From Bin87 sp965203855 (GTDB lineage Bacteria; Chloroflexota; Dehalococcoidia; Lucifugimonadales; UBA3495), in the NCBI GenBank assembly GCA_965203855.1, contig CBDBDN010000009.1:310001-374000 (forward strand): a stretch of 64,000 nt of DNA, given 5' to 3'. Below the pieces are notes generated by a model. The model was not told the DNA's origin and ran no database searches. It was given only the letters and a program-made list of their open reading frames with translations. Positions 32,386 through 41,384 of this stretch are shown in pieces; position 1 is the stretch's first letter, and the number at the start of each line of letters is the position of its first letter. The position numbers and the translations under genes were made by a program.

Positions 32386-34410
32386 ATGGCCGCATCCGCC
32401 AGTACCATTCGCAACATCGCGCTGCTTTCGCACAGCGGCGCCGGCAAGACTACCCTTGCCGAAACCATTCTGTACAACGCCAAAATCACCACCCGCATCG
32501 GGCGCGTAGAAGACGGCAACACCGTATCCGACTATGAGCCGGAGGAAGCGAAACGCTCCGCCAGCGTGCAAACCAGCCTGCTGCGGGTTGCCGACGACGA
32601 CCGGAAACTCAACATCCTGGACACTCCCGGCTATGATGAATTCGTCGGCGAAGTGGTGTCCGCCCTGCGCGTCGTGGAATCCGCCGTCATACTGGTGGCC
32701 GCCCCCACCGGCGTGGATGTCGGTACGGAACGCGCCTGGGATCTGGCGCAGGAACGCGGCCTCCCCGCCGCTTTCGTCATCAACAAGATGGACCGGGAGA
32801 ACGCCAGCTTTGAGCGTACCGTTCAGGAATTGCAGTCCATTTTCGGCAACCGCTGCGTGCCTTTCCAGCTCCCCGTCGGCGAGGCGCAGACCTTTGCCGG
32901 ACTCGTCAGCGTCATTGACCCGCCGGCCGATTTGCCCGCCGCCGTCATCGGCGATTTTGAGGCCGCCCGCGAGCGCCTAATCGAAGCCGTGGCCGAATCG
33001 GACGACGCCCTGGCGGACAAGTACCTGGAGGGCGAGGAAATTACGGCCGCCGAAGTTACCGCCGGCGCGCGCTTGGCCATCCGCAACGGCGCTCTGGTTC
33101 CCATCCTGGTTTGTTCCGCCGGTCAAAATGTCGGCGTAACCGAACTGGTGCAGACCATGCACGACTTTATGCCCGCGCCGTCCGATTTCCCCCAATCCTC
33201 CGGGGACGCCGACCTGCAACCCGATGCCGGCGGCCCGCTGGCCGCCCTGGTGTTCAAGACCACTTCCGACCCGTTTGTCGGCAAGCTGTCAATGTTCCGG
33301 GTGTTCCGCGGCTCCGCCAAGTCCAACGGCGAAGCGTACAATCCCGCCAAAAGCCAGAACGAGCGCTTGGGGCAGCTCTACTTCCCGCAGGGCAGCAGCC
33401 AGGACAATGTTGGCGAAGTTGTCGCCGGCGATATTGGCGCAGTCGGCAAGCTGAACTCTACCCTTACCGGCGACACTCTGTGCGCCGGCGACAGCCGCAT
33501 TACGCTGGACGGCATCCAGTTCCCCCACGGCTACTACTCGCTGGCAGTAGTGCCGGCGACCCAGGCCGACCTGGACAAGATGTCCACTTCGCTGGCCCGC
33601 ATCGTCGAGGATGACCCCAGCCTGCAATTCACCCGCAACCCGGAAACCAGCGAAAGCCTGCTCACCGGGCATGGCGAAGTGCAGATTGACGTCGCCTTGG
33701 ACCGCATCCGGCGCAAGTTCGGCGCCAACCTCAATGTCAAGCTGCCGGTAATCCCCTACCGGGAAACCATTACCCAAGTGGTTGACAAATCGGAATACCG
33801 GCACAAGAAGCAGACCGGCGGCAGCGGGCAGTTCGGCCATGTCATACTGCGGCTGGAACCGAAAGACCGGGACGAAGGCTTTGAGTTCGGCAGTGAAGTA
33901 GTAGGCGGACGCGTCCCGCGCGAGCTCATCCCCGCAGTGGAAAAGGGCGTCGTCAATACGCTGCGCGAGGGCGTCTTGGCCGGATTCCCGGTAGTTGACC
34001 TGAAAGCGGTCATCTATGACGGCAGCACCCATCCGGTGGACGGCAAGCCCATCGCTTTTGAGATTGCGGGCAGCCAGGCTCTGCGTCAGGGTATGACCAA
34101 GGCGGCGCCGGTGCTGTTGGAGCCGGTGCTCCGGCTCTATGTAACCGTGCCGGAAACCTACACCGGCGACATCATCAGCGACCTGAACAGCAAGCGGGGC
34201 CGCATCCTGGGCATGACCCCCGAAACCCGCTACACCGTCATTGAGGCGGAAGTCCCGCAGGCCGAAGTGCAGCGTTACTCCCAGGATCTCCGCTCAATGA
34301 CCGGCGGGCGCGGCTCCTACCGCTACGAGTTTGACCACTACGAGCAAGTGCCGCAAAACATCCAAATGCAGGTGATTGATGTCGCCAAGCGGGATAAAGC
34401 GGCGGCGTAA
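32386..34410 (+). CDS. Elongation factor G-like GTPase (EF-G2 type)
   Basis: 674-residue five-domain translational GTPase. P-loop SHSGAGKT (residues 15-22), DTPGYDEF, and NKMD are the G1, G3 and G4 motifs; domain IV begins QTGGSGQFGHV and domain V ends in TGGRGSYRYEFDHYEQVP. The P-loop differs from the AHIDAGKT of the main EF-G, which together with the absence of nearby rpsL, rpsG and tuf points to the paralogous EF-G-like (fusA2) branch, whose role (ribosome recycling or a specialised translocase) varies. AAGGGGT precedes ATG 32386. Confidence 0.9.
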   Translation: MAASASTIRNIALLSHSGAGKTTLAETILYNAKITTRIGRVEDGNTVSDYEPEEAKRSASVQTSLLRVADDDRKLNILDTPGYDEFVGEVVSALRVVESAVILVAAPTGVDVGTERAWDLAQERGLPAAFVINKMDRENASFERTVQELQSIFGNRCVPFQLPVGEAQTFAGLVSVIDPPADLPAAVIGDFEAARERLIEAVAESDDALADKYLEGEEITAAEVTAGARLAIRNGALVPILVCSAGQNVGVTELVQTMHDFMPAPSDFPQSSGDADLQPDAGGPLAALVFKTTSDPFVGKLSMFRVFRGSAKSNGEAYNPAKSQNERLGQLYFPQGSSQDNVGEVVAGDIGAVGKLNSTLTGDTLCAGDSRITLDGIQFPHGYYSLAVVPATQADLDKMSTSLARIVEDDPSLQFTRNPETSESLLTGHGEVQIDVALDRIRRKFGANLNVKLPVIPYRETITQVVDKSEYRHKKQTGGSGQFGHVILRLEPKDRDEGFEFGSEVVGGRVPRELIPAVEKGVVNTLREGVLAGFPVVDLKAVIYDGSTHPVDGKPIAFEIAGSQALRQGMTKAAPVLLEPVLRLYVTVPETYTGDIISDLNSKRGRILGMTPETRYTVIEAEVPQAEVQRYSQDLRSMTGGRGSYRYEFDHYEQVPQNIQMQVIDVAKRDKAAA

Positions 34411-34432
34411 CAAAAGAGAAAATACCATCATC

Positions 34433-34467
34433 AAATGCGACGGCAACACGTGTTGCCGTCGCATTTT
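34433..34467. terminator. Bidirectional terminator hairpin
   Basis: Perfect inverted repeat AAATGCGACGGCAACACG with TGTTGCCGTCGCATTT between the convergent EF-G-like and Uma2 genes, with T-rich ends on the plus strand and A-rich ends on the other. It can serve both genes. Confidence 0.85.
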
Positions 34468-34480
34468 CATTCCCCGCCGG

Positions 34481-35074
34481 CTATAGCCACGGATCGGCGA
34501 AAATGTCCGCTACGGCAATGGCCAAGCCGGGGATCGCAGCGGTGGACAGCGTATCGCCGGGACGGTACAGCCTTTCCGCCGTGTATTCGCCAACCCCGGA
34601 GCCGGCAATCGGTTCGGTGAGAGCGATCACGGTTTCCGCATCGGGTTCTACAATCCAGTATTCCGGTATGCCGTGCCGGGCGTACAGCTCCCGCTTTCGC
34701 ACCAGGTCATGCCGGGGGTTGGACGGCGACAGGATTTCTACCACTAAATCCGGCGGCCCTTCGCAAGCGCGCTCGGAGAGGATCTGCCGGCGGCCCGCGC
34801 TGACATAGAGCAAATCCGGTTCCACTGCCGTCTCTCCCGGCAAAATCAGGTCAAACCGGGGACGGTAAAGTCGCCCCAGCCGTCGCTGGCGAATGTGATT
34901 GTCCATCAAACTGCCCAGGTTTTCGGACACCTCCTGATGCCTGGCGCTGGCTCCTGCTGCCATACAGTACAAAACTCCGTCAATCAGTTCCCAGTTTTCA
35001 TCATCCGGTTTGGCAGCGTAGTCGGCGTAGGTTGCGCTGCCTGGCGCGGCTGAGGTTACAGTTGCGGTTACCAT
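34481..35074 (-). CDS. Uma2 family (DUF820) endonuclease-like protein
   Basis: 197-residue Uma2 protein with the complete PD-(D/E)XK-like core: AVEPDLLYVS, DLVVEILSPSN, then KRELYARHGIPEYWIVEP. It starts with the usual NWELIDGVLYCM strand region and lacks the C-terminal coiled coil of the two larger paralogues. GGAGG lies 5 bases before the ATG at 35074. The family is often present in many copies in Chloroflexota and Cyanobacteria; its role is unknown. Confidence 0.88.
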   Translation of the reverse strand: MVTATVTSAAPGSATYADYAAKPDDENWELIDGVLYCMAAGASARHQEVSENLGSLMDNHIRQRRLGRLYRPRFDLILPGETAVEPDLLYVSAGRRQILSERACEGPPDLVVEILSPSNPRHDLVRKRELYARHGIPEYWIVEPDAETVIALTEPIAGSGVGEYTAERLYRPGDTLSTAAIPGLAIAVADIFADPWL

Positions 35075-35119
35075 AGCGGCCTCCGAATCAGTGCGACGCT
35101 GGCGCGTCCGGTGCGGTAT

Positions 35120-36781
35120 CTAAAAGCCCCAGCCCGGCTGGTATTCCCCGAACACTTCGCGGAACACCCCCATCATTTCGCCCAGCGTAGCCTCCGCTTT
35201 CACGGCGTCCAGCAGCGGATACATCAGGTTGGCGTCGCGGCCCTGCCGCCGCGCCGCCGCTTCCAAAGCGCGCAGCCGGACGACGGCTTCCCGGTTGTCC
35301 CGGCGGCGGCGCACTTCATTGAGATGGGCGATATGGCGCTGCTCTCCGGCCTCGTCAACCCGCAGGATGGGTATGGCCAGGCTTTCGTCATCCTGCACAT
35401 ATTCGTTAACGCCCACGGTGATGCGCTCCCGGCTGTCCTCCTCCCGCTGATAGATATAAGCGGCATCGGCAATCTCCCGCTGGAAAAAGCCGGATTCCAA
35501 AGCCGGAATGACGCCGCCCTGCCGGTCAATCCGCTCAAAATAATCATAGGCGCCGGCCTCAACCTGGTCGGTCAATGCTTCCAGGAAATAGCTGCCGCCC
35601 AGAGGGTCAACGGTATCCACCACGCCGGTTTCGTTAGCGATAATCTGCTGGGTACGCAGGGCTTGCAGCGCGGCTTCGGCGGAGGGCAGCGCCCAGGCTT
35701 CATCTTTGCCGTTGGTGTGCAGCGACTGGCAGCCGCCCAGCACGGCGGCCAATGCCTGCAAGGAAACCCGCACCACATTGTTTTCCGGCTGCTGCGCGGT
35801 CAGCGATGCGCCCGAAGTTTGGGCGTGAAACCGCATCCAGGCCGAGCGCTCGCTTTCGGCGCCAAATGTCTCCCGCATTTCCCGCGCCCAGATGCGTCGG
35901 GCCGCGCGAAACTTGGCAATCTCCTCAAAGAAATCGTTGTGGACATTGAAAAAGAAACTGAGGCGCGGCGCAAAGTCGTCCACCGCCATACCCCGCGCTT
36001 GGCAATGCCGCACATACTCAAACCCGTCGGCCAGCGTAAAGGCCAGCTCCTGCACGGCGTTGCTGCCCGCCTCCCGGATATGGTAGCCGCTGATGCTGAT
36101 GGGATTGAAGCGCGGCATATTGTCGGTGGCGAACTCTACGGTGTCCACCACCAGCCGCATTGACGGGTCGGGCGGGAAAATGTACTCGTTCTGGGCGATA
36201 TACTCTTTGAGGATGTCGTTCTGGATCGTGCCGCCCAGCGCGTCAATCTGCGCCCCCTGCCGTTCAGCGGCGGCGATATACATTGCCCAGATGATGGCCG
36301 CCGGGCTGTTGATGGTCATTGAAGTAGTAACCTGATCCAGCGGGATGCCGTCAAAGACGGTCTGCATATCCTCCAGGCAGGAAACGGCCACGCCGCACTT
36401 GCCGAATTCGCCGCGCGCCCGGTCATCATCATGGTCATAGCCGTAGAGAGTGGGCATATCAAAAGCGACGCTGAGGCCGGTCTCGCCCTGGTCCAGCAGG
36501 AAACGGAACCGCGCGTTGGTTTCGGCCGGCTCGCCGAACCCGGCGAACATCCGCATCGTCCACAGCCGGGAACGGTAGCCGGCCGGATGCACGCCGCGCA
36601 GATAGGGATATTCCCCGGGCCGCCCGCTGTCGCGCGCATAGTCGCGGCCGGCCACGTCCTCCGGCCCGTACACCGGCTGGACGGGCAGCTGGCTAAGGGT
36701 TTTGTAGGCGGCCTTGCGCTGAGGCGCAGCGGCGGCCCGCTGGCGGGCAGCATCGGTTTTGCTGTCGTTGGGTAGAACCAC
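35120..36781 (-). CDS. Methylmalonyl-CoA mutase large subunit, catalytic domain
   Basis: 553-residue B12-dependent acyl-CoA mutase catalytic chain. It shows RPGEYPYLRGVHPAGYRSRL, LSVAFDMPTLYGYDHDD, TTSMTINSPAAI, FHAQTSGASLTAQQPENN and GVVDTVDPLGGSY, the conserved substrate-binding TIM barrel. No cobalamin-binding domain is fused, so a separate small subunit is needed; none is in this window. Of the family, it resembles the alpha subunit of bacterial heterodimeric mutases (methylmalonyl- or isobutyryl-type). The GTG start at 36781 has AGGAG at 8 bases. Confidence 0.95.
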   Translation of the reverse strand: MVLPNDSKTDAARQRAAAAPQRKAAYKTLSQLPVQPVYGPEDVAGRDYARDSGRPGEYPYLRGVHPAGYRSRLWTMRMFAGFGEPAETNARFRFLLDQGETGLSVAFDMPTLYGYDHDDDRARGEFGKCGVAVSCLEDMQTVFDGIPLDQVTTSMTINSPAAIIWAMYIAAAERQGAQIDALGGTIQNDILKEYIAQNEYIFPPDPSMRLVVDTVEFATDNMPRFNPISISGYHIREAGSNAVQELAFTLADGFEYVRHCQARGMAVDDFAPRLSFFFNVHNDFFEEIAKFRAARRIWAREMRETFGAESERSAWMRFHAQTSGASLTAQQPENNVVRVSLQALAAVLGGCQSLHTNGKDEAWALPSAEAALQALRTQQIIANETGVVDTVDPLGGSYFLEALTDQVEAGAYDYFERIDRQGGVIPALESGFFQREIADAAYIYQREEDSRERITVGVNEYVQDDESLAIPILRVDEAGEQRHIAHLNEVRRRRDNREAVVRLRALEAAARRQGRDANLMYPLLDAVKAEATLGEMMGVFREVFGEYQPGWGF

Positions 36782-36811
36782 AAGGCAACTCCTGGCAGTG
36801 CGGAGGAAATG

Positions 36812-37369
36812 TCAGTAATCGAAAATGTCGGCAACGGCGCAAGTGAAACCGGGCAGTACCGACTCGCAAATCAGCGTATCGTTAATTCCGAAACGATGCA
36901 CTACGCCGTCAGCATAATGCGCGTGGATTTCCTGCGCCGCCGGATACACCGCCAAAACCAGCCGGACGCCGGCATACCGCCAAATCTGTATCTTGGCGTC
37001 CACCGCCGGCTGCCGGTCATGGGGCGAAACCACTTCCACTACCAAATCAGGAATGACATCGGCATAGCCGGCCGGACGCGGGCGCGCCGGCATCCGCTCG
37101 TAAGAGATAAAAGCGTAGTCCGGCGCCAAAACCGTATCCAGCGCCAGCTGAAAACCCGTCTCGGCCATCCGATCGCGACCTAACCGGCGTTCCCTGATGT
37201 GCGACCCGATACGCCACGATAGTTGGCTGCCAACAAATCCATGGTCGTCGCTAGCTGGCGCCATTTCAATCAATTCCCCCCGGATCAGTTCGTAGCGCTT
37301 GCCGTCATCGGGCATCGCCAGCAAGTCGGCAGCGGTAAGCGGCTTGGGTATGGCGATGGTGGTGGTCAT
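36812..37369 (-). CDS. Uma2 family (DUF820) endonuclease-like protein
   Basis: 185-residue Uma2 protein. It starts LTAADLLAMPDDGKRYELIR, the usual opening, with APDYAFIS and PDLVVEVVSPHDR as core motifs, but the third motif is altered (KIQIWRYAGVRLVLAVYP). GGAGG lies upstream of the ATG at 37369. It is separated from the methylmalonyl-CoA mutase start by 30 bases and could be cotranscribed with it. Fourth Uma2 gene of the window. Confidence 0.85.
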   Translation of the reverse strand: MTTTIAIPKPLTAADLLAMPDDGKRYELIRGELIEMAPASDDHGFVGSQLSWRIGSHIRERRLGRDRMAETGFQLALDTVLAPDYAFISYERMPARPRPAGYADVIPDLVVEVVSPHDRQPAVDAKIQIWRYAGVRLVLAVYPAAQEIHAHYADGVVHRFGINDTLICESVLPGFTCAVADIFDY

Positions 37370-37465
37370 TGCCGGGCCTCCGTGCGAAAGTGAGCCTATT
37401 ATCGCATAACCGTGCCGATTCGGGGCCGACCTGGCCGGCAGGCCGGAATAGCGGCGCCCCGGCGT

Positions 37466-37494
37466 TTGACAAACGCAGCAAGCATCACTATTAT
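37466..37494 (+). promoter_or_regulatory. Strong consensus sigma70 promoter before the NYN gene
   Basis: TTGACA (37466-37471) and TATTAT (37489-37494) with a 17-base spacer, the best promoter match noticed in the window. The predicted start is near 37501. Confidence 0.75.
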
Positions 37495-37500
37495 AGCAAT

Positions 37501-37564
37501 CAGTCCCCCCATCGGGTACGACCCGATGGATAGCAGCCCCTAATCAGGGGCTGCTTCGTTTTTC
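37501..37564 (+). ncRNA. Short leader RNA ending in a terminator-like hairpin
   Basis: The predicted transcript holds two hairpins: ATCGGGT-ACG-ACCCGAT (37511-37527), and AGCAGCCCC-TAATCA-GGGGCTGCT (37532-37555) followed by TCGTTTTT. The second has the form of an intrinsic terminator and ends about 2 bases before the NYN start codon, with no Shine-Dalgarno outside it. Either a ~64-nt RNA is released, or the hairpin attenuates the downstream gene. A resemblance to type III toxin-antitoxin layouts is noted as inference. Confidence 0.45.
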
Positions 37565-37565
37565 T

Positions 37566-38255
37566 ATGAATACTGAACGCGTAATCGCCTACATCGACGG
37601 CTTTAACCTGTACCATGCCATTGATGCGCTCGGCGAGCCTCATTTGAAATGGGTTGATCTATGGGGACTAACCGGCTCTTTCCTGCGGGAGGGGCAAACG
37701 CTGGCGGCGGTGAATTTCTACTCCGCTTACGCGACTTGGCTGCCCGGCCCTTACGCACGCCATCGCCAGTACACCAAAGCACTGGCGGCAACCGGCGTCA
37801 ATATCGTTATGAGCAAGTTCAAAACCCGGGAGCGGCAGTGCCGCGACTGCGGAGCAACCTGGAAAGCCCGCGAGGAGAAAGAAACCGATGTCCACATGGC
37901 CGTGGACCTCGTAGCGGACACTTTGGAAAACAGTTTTGACCTTGCCATTGTCGTTACGGCGGACAGCGACATCAAACCGGCGATCGCAAGAGTTCGCGCC
38001 GCGGCCGGCAAAAAACTGCTGATGCTTGCCCCGCCCGGACGGATGCGCCGCTCCCGTGAATTGAAACCCAACCGTGAAATTTGCCCGGATCGGATACGCC
38101 GCCACCTGCTGCCCAAACTGGTTAGCCGGAACGGACAGACCGTAGCCACCCGTCCGGTTGAATATAGACCGCCCTACCCAGCAGCCCGCCCCAAGTTCAA
38201 CGCCAGCAACCGTTCCAATACCTCCCCATCCCCCAAATCCGCCAGCCAGCCGTAG
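37566..38255 (+). CDS. NYN domain ribonuclease-like protein
   Basis: 229-residue protein with a PIN-like NYN domain (LabA/DUF88 group). YIDGFNLYH (Asp11, Asn14), KETDVHMAVDLV (Asp108, Asp114) and VVTADSDIKPAI (Asp133, Asp135) supply the acidic metal-binding residues. Between them CRDCGATW could be half of a zinc site. The tail after ~165 is basic and low complexity, consistent with nucleic-acid binding. The 3' end overlaps the convergent MmeI-like gene by 82 bases. Such proteins are RNases, some in defence or toxin roles. No Shine-Dalgarno precedes the ATG; the leader is dominated by a hairpin. Confidence 0.82.
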   Translation: MNTERVIAYIDGFNLYHAIDALGEPHLKWVDLWGLTGSFLREGQTLAAVNFYSAYATWLPGPYARHRQYTKALAATGVNIVMSKFKTRERQCRDCGATWKAREEKETDVHMAVDLVADTLENSFDLAIVVTADSDIKPAIARVRAAAGKKLLMLAPPGRMRRSRELKPNREICPDRIRRHLLPKLVSRNGQTVATRPVEYRPPYPAARPKFNASNRSNTSPSPKSASQP

Positions 38256-40945
38256 GCGTCCGCAACGGCGGCGTCCAGGACGCTATGAGCGTTGTCCAGC
38301 CAGGTGGGACGCTGGTTGTACAAATTGGTCAGCGTGCGGCGGCGCAGTTCGGCAGCGTTCAGAGCCGCGCCGCCGTCCGCATTCACCGGATTGAGCCAGT
38401 TCTCTCGCAGCCGGTTCAGATTGGCGGCCGCCGTAGCAATGGCATCCCGCTGCGCCGCGCCAGGCTGCGGAAACGGGAATGTTTCAAAGCAGGTAGTCGG
38501 GGTATAGCGGAAAGCCGATTCCGCATCTCTCAATTGGGTTCCTAACGCCCTGGCCCAAATTTCGTGGATACGGCTGTGCAACACTCCGAAAAAGTAATCA
38601 TCATCACGGGCGAATACATTGGTTGCGCTGTTGCAGATTGTGCCGGCCTCAACCCATACAAAGGTTAGATGCTTGGCAGTAACCGAATGCCCGATAAATC
38701 GCCGCAATCCTAGCAACGCCGCCGTCATATTTTGCGCCGATTGACGATACTGCCAATAGTTGCCGTCCAAATCTCGCCCCTGCAACTCAACGGCTTGCTT
38801 GGCGTATTCAAATGGAATCTCGTACAGCGATGCTTGCTCCAACGGCATATTCGCAAAGTTGATAGTGTAGTAGCCGCGCGGACGGGATGAAAGATCCTGC
38901 CCGTTTCTAACCGGCATTACCACATCGGAATTGGGGCGGTTATTCGGATTGCCGCTGTACGCTAACATATCCGCCGCCATATCGCCGGGAATGTCAAACG
39001 GCGCAGTGCCCGGCCCCCGAAATGCGATGCCGGCATTTTCGGGCAACTTATTGGCGGCAGTAACATCGACTCCATCCGTAAGGTTGGCATTAATGCTGTT
39101 AACCGGATTAGCGTCAATCGCCTTATTCATCTCTGAACCGTCGTCAAATCCGATGATTGCGACGTGTACGCTTGCCCCGTCAAGCAGCCAATCCCGATCA
39201 GGATACGCCATAAATATGCCGCCGGTTTCGTTGATGCTCTCCAGTACGCCCCGGCTAAATGTTGCCCGGATATTCTGCGTAGCCAATAATCCGGCCCGGC
39301 GGGTTATACCGGCGGCAATTTGCCGGCGCGCTTTCTCAAACCAGTAACAGCACAAATCCGATGACTTTGCCAAATCGCCTTTATAGACTCTATCAACTGC
39401 CAATGTATATTCCCTCTCAAAGTTGCGATTCCAGCTGCGTCGCCCCAAAAACGGCGGATTCCCCACAATAAACTCCGCCGCCGGCCATGCCGGCTCCGTC
39501 GGGTTTGCCGCGTCCGACCAGTCCAGAATGGCATCGGTCTGGCGGATGGTGTCCAGCGGCGTCAAAATCGGCTCTTGCGTATAAGGAAAGCCGTTGCTCT
39601 GGTGCCACTGGATATAGCCAATCCATAGGGCGGTGCGGGCCAGCTCGGCGGCGTAATGGTTGATTTCCAGCCCCAGCATCCGATCCGGCTTGACCGTCGG
39701 CATCAGGCCATCCCAGCCCTGTGCGGCGGCGTAGTCAATAACCTGCTTTTCCAAATCCAGCAGAGAACGCAGGGCAATAGACAGAAAGTTGCCGCTGCCG
39801 CAAGCCGGATCCAGCACGGTTACCGATGCCAGCCGCCGCCGGAACCGTTCCAGCCGGGCATAGGCGGCATTGGCATCGGTATGGGTATCGGCGCCGATAT
39901 AGTTGGCGTCGGACAGCAGCTCCTCTATCTCCCGCCGGGCGGCGTTCCATTCCCGGCGCAGCGGCTGCATCACTACCGGGTCAACTACCAGCATAATGTC
40001 GTCGGCGCCGGTGTAATGGGCGCCGGTCTGGGCGCGTTTGGAAGCGTCCAAAGCGCGCTCAAAGAGTGTGCCAAAGATGGACGGTTCAATGTTCCGCCAG
40101 TTGCTGGCGCAGGCTTCGCCCAGCTTTTGCAGCGCGGCAGTGTTGAGCGGCACGGTGTCAATCGTATTGAACAGATCCCCGTTGAAGTAGGCAATGCGGT
40201 CGGCGCCGGCAAAACCGCCGCCGGCCATCTGCGCGAACAGGTTGCGGATTGCGCCGTCAAATAAAACGGGATCCCGATAATTGCGCGCTACGATAGCGGA
40301 GAACAGGCCGTCGGGCAGCAAGCCGGCATCCTCGGCATAAAGGCAGAACACCAGCTGATTGAGGTAGCGCGCCAGGCGTTCCGGGTTGGGCGGGACATCG
40401 TGGCTGTCGGCCCGTTCCATATACTCCACGATGGACTGAAACAGCGCCGCCGTGTCCCGGGTAACTTCGTCCACGGAGCGTTTAGGCCGCAGCGCATCCG
40501 GCGCAAAGAATACATTTCTGAGCAGTTCCAGATTGGCCGGCTCGTCCAGACGGGAAACCGGGATTTCGTGCCGGACGGTTTCCATCCCCGGAAAGTTGGT
40601 TTGGATGCGTATAGTCTGGAAAGACGATACAATCAGCAAAGGCGGCGTTTTCAGATACACCTGATAGCGGAGCAGCTGGTCAAAAGCCCCCGGCAGCTGG
40701 ACATCGGCGCCTTTAAACTCCCAGCCGAAATGCCCTTCAAAATAGGCGTCGGCCCACCCGATGGGGATGCGCTTCTCAAAAGTATAGGCGTCCGGGTCGC
40801 CATAAGCCGCCGGCGTGGGATGGCCCGCCAAAGCGCACAGGTCATTGAAAAACGACTGCGCGCCCTGCCTTTCGCCAAAGCCGGCATTCTGCCAGCGGGC
40901 GATAAACTGCGCCGGGCTAATGGTAGAAGTAAGCGGGGTAGTCAT
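38174..40945 (-). CDS. MmeI-like type IIL restriction-modification enzyme
   Basis: 923-residue single-chain restriction-modification protein. The N-terminal nuclease domain has WADAYFEGHFGWEFKGA (Asp66, Glu76, Lys78) followed by LLRYQVYLKTPPLLIV, as in MmeI. A helical linker leads to the methyltransferase with DPACGSGNF near residue 377 and NPPF near 493 (N6-adenine class), then a target-recognition region and a C-terminal helical domain. In this family one polypeptide cuts DNA at a distance and modifies one strand; the site is read by the target-recognition region and cannot be predicted here. No Shine-Dalgarno is evident. Confidence 0.88.
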   Translation of the reverse strand: MTTPLTSTISPAQFIARWQNAGFGERQGAQSFFNDLCALAGHPTPAAYGDPDAYTFEKRIPIGWADAYFEGHFGWEFKGADVQLPGAFDQLLRYQVYLKTPPLLIVSSFQTIRIQTNFPGMETVRHEIPVSRLDEPANLELLRNVFFAPDALRPKRSVDEVTRDTAALFQSIVEYMERADSHDVPPNPERLARYLNQLVFCLYAEDAGLLPDGLFSAIVARNYRDPVLFDGAIRNLFAQMAGGGFAGADRIAYFNGDLFNTIDTVPLNTAALQKLGEACASNWRNIEPSIFGTLFERALDASKRAQTGAHYTGADDIMLVVDPVVMQPLRREWNAARREIEELLSDANYIGADTHTDANAAYARLERFRRRLASVTVLDPACGSGNFLSIALRSLLDLEKQVIDYAAAQGWDGLMPTVKPDRMLGLEINHYAAELARTALWIGYIQWHQSNGFPYTQEPILTPLDTIRQTDAILDWSDAANPTEPAWPAAEFIVGNPPFLGRRSWNRNFEREYTLAVDRVYKGDLAKSSDLCCYWFEKARRQIAAGITRRAGLLATQNIRATFSRGVLESINETGGIFMAYPDRDWLLDGASVHVAIIGFDDGSEMNKAIDANPVNSINANLTDGVDVTAANKLPENAGIAFRGPGTAPFDIPGDMAADMLAYSGNPNNRPNSDVVMPVRNGQDLSSRPRGYYTINFANMPLEQASLYEIPFEYAKQAVELQGRDLDGNYWQYRQSAQNMTAALLGLRRFIGHSVTAKHLTFVWVEAGTICNSATNVFARDDDYFFGVLHSRIHEIWARALGTQLRDAESAFRYTPTTCFETFPFPQPGAAQRDAIATAAANLNRLRENWLNPVNADGGAALNAAELRRRTLTNLYNQRPTWLDNAHSVLDAAVADAYGWLADLGDGEVLERLLALNLGRAAG

Positions 40946-41036
40946 CAGAATCTACGCTGCACAAGGCGCCAAACTGGCGTCAAGCCGGCGTATAATACAC
41001 CAAAACGGCCAACTACCCGACGCGGGAGGATCCGCG

Positions 41037-41384
41037 ATGACGCTGCAATCCCTTAATTCCGACACCGCCATAATCATCGAGCTGCTGGCCCAGGCCCGCC
41101 AGGTTCAGCAGACCAACCCGGCCCAAGCCCCGCCGCTGCTGCTCAAAGCGGTCAACAAAGCCGTCCTTACGGTGGCCCCGAACTGCGACCCGTGGGAAAC
41201 CGTCCAGCGGCTGACGCAAGATAACGATGACTGGGCATTTGAGGCCGGCTACCAGGCCCTAGTGTACTACGACGAGGACAGCCGGGATGAGACGCGGTTC
41301 TGCGTTTATGACGCGGATGACCAGGACGGCTTTCTGTCCATTGCGGAGGGGCTGGTAATCAAACTGGCCGAAAAGAATGGCTGA
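41037..41384 (+). CDS. Small protein, first gene of a second two-gene module
   Basis: 115-residue protein without a recognised family. The first half is helical (IIIELLAQARQVQQTN), and the second has an acidic patch (YYDEDSRDETRFCVYDADDQ). GGGAGGA lies about 7 bases upstream of ATG 41037, and a TATAAT at 40991-40996 may be its -10 box. Its stop overlaps the start of the next gene by 8 bases, as in antitoxin-toxin pairs. Its size and pairing echo the module at 29292-30091, but the sequence is not evidently related. Confidence 0.55.
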   Translation: MTLQSLNSDTAIIIELLAQARQVQQTNPAQAPPLLLKAVNKAVLTVAPNCDPWETVQRLTQDNDDWAFEAGYQALVYYDEDSRDETRFCVYDADDQDGFLSIAEGLVIKLAEKNG

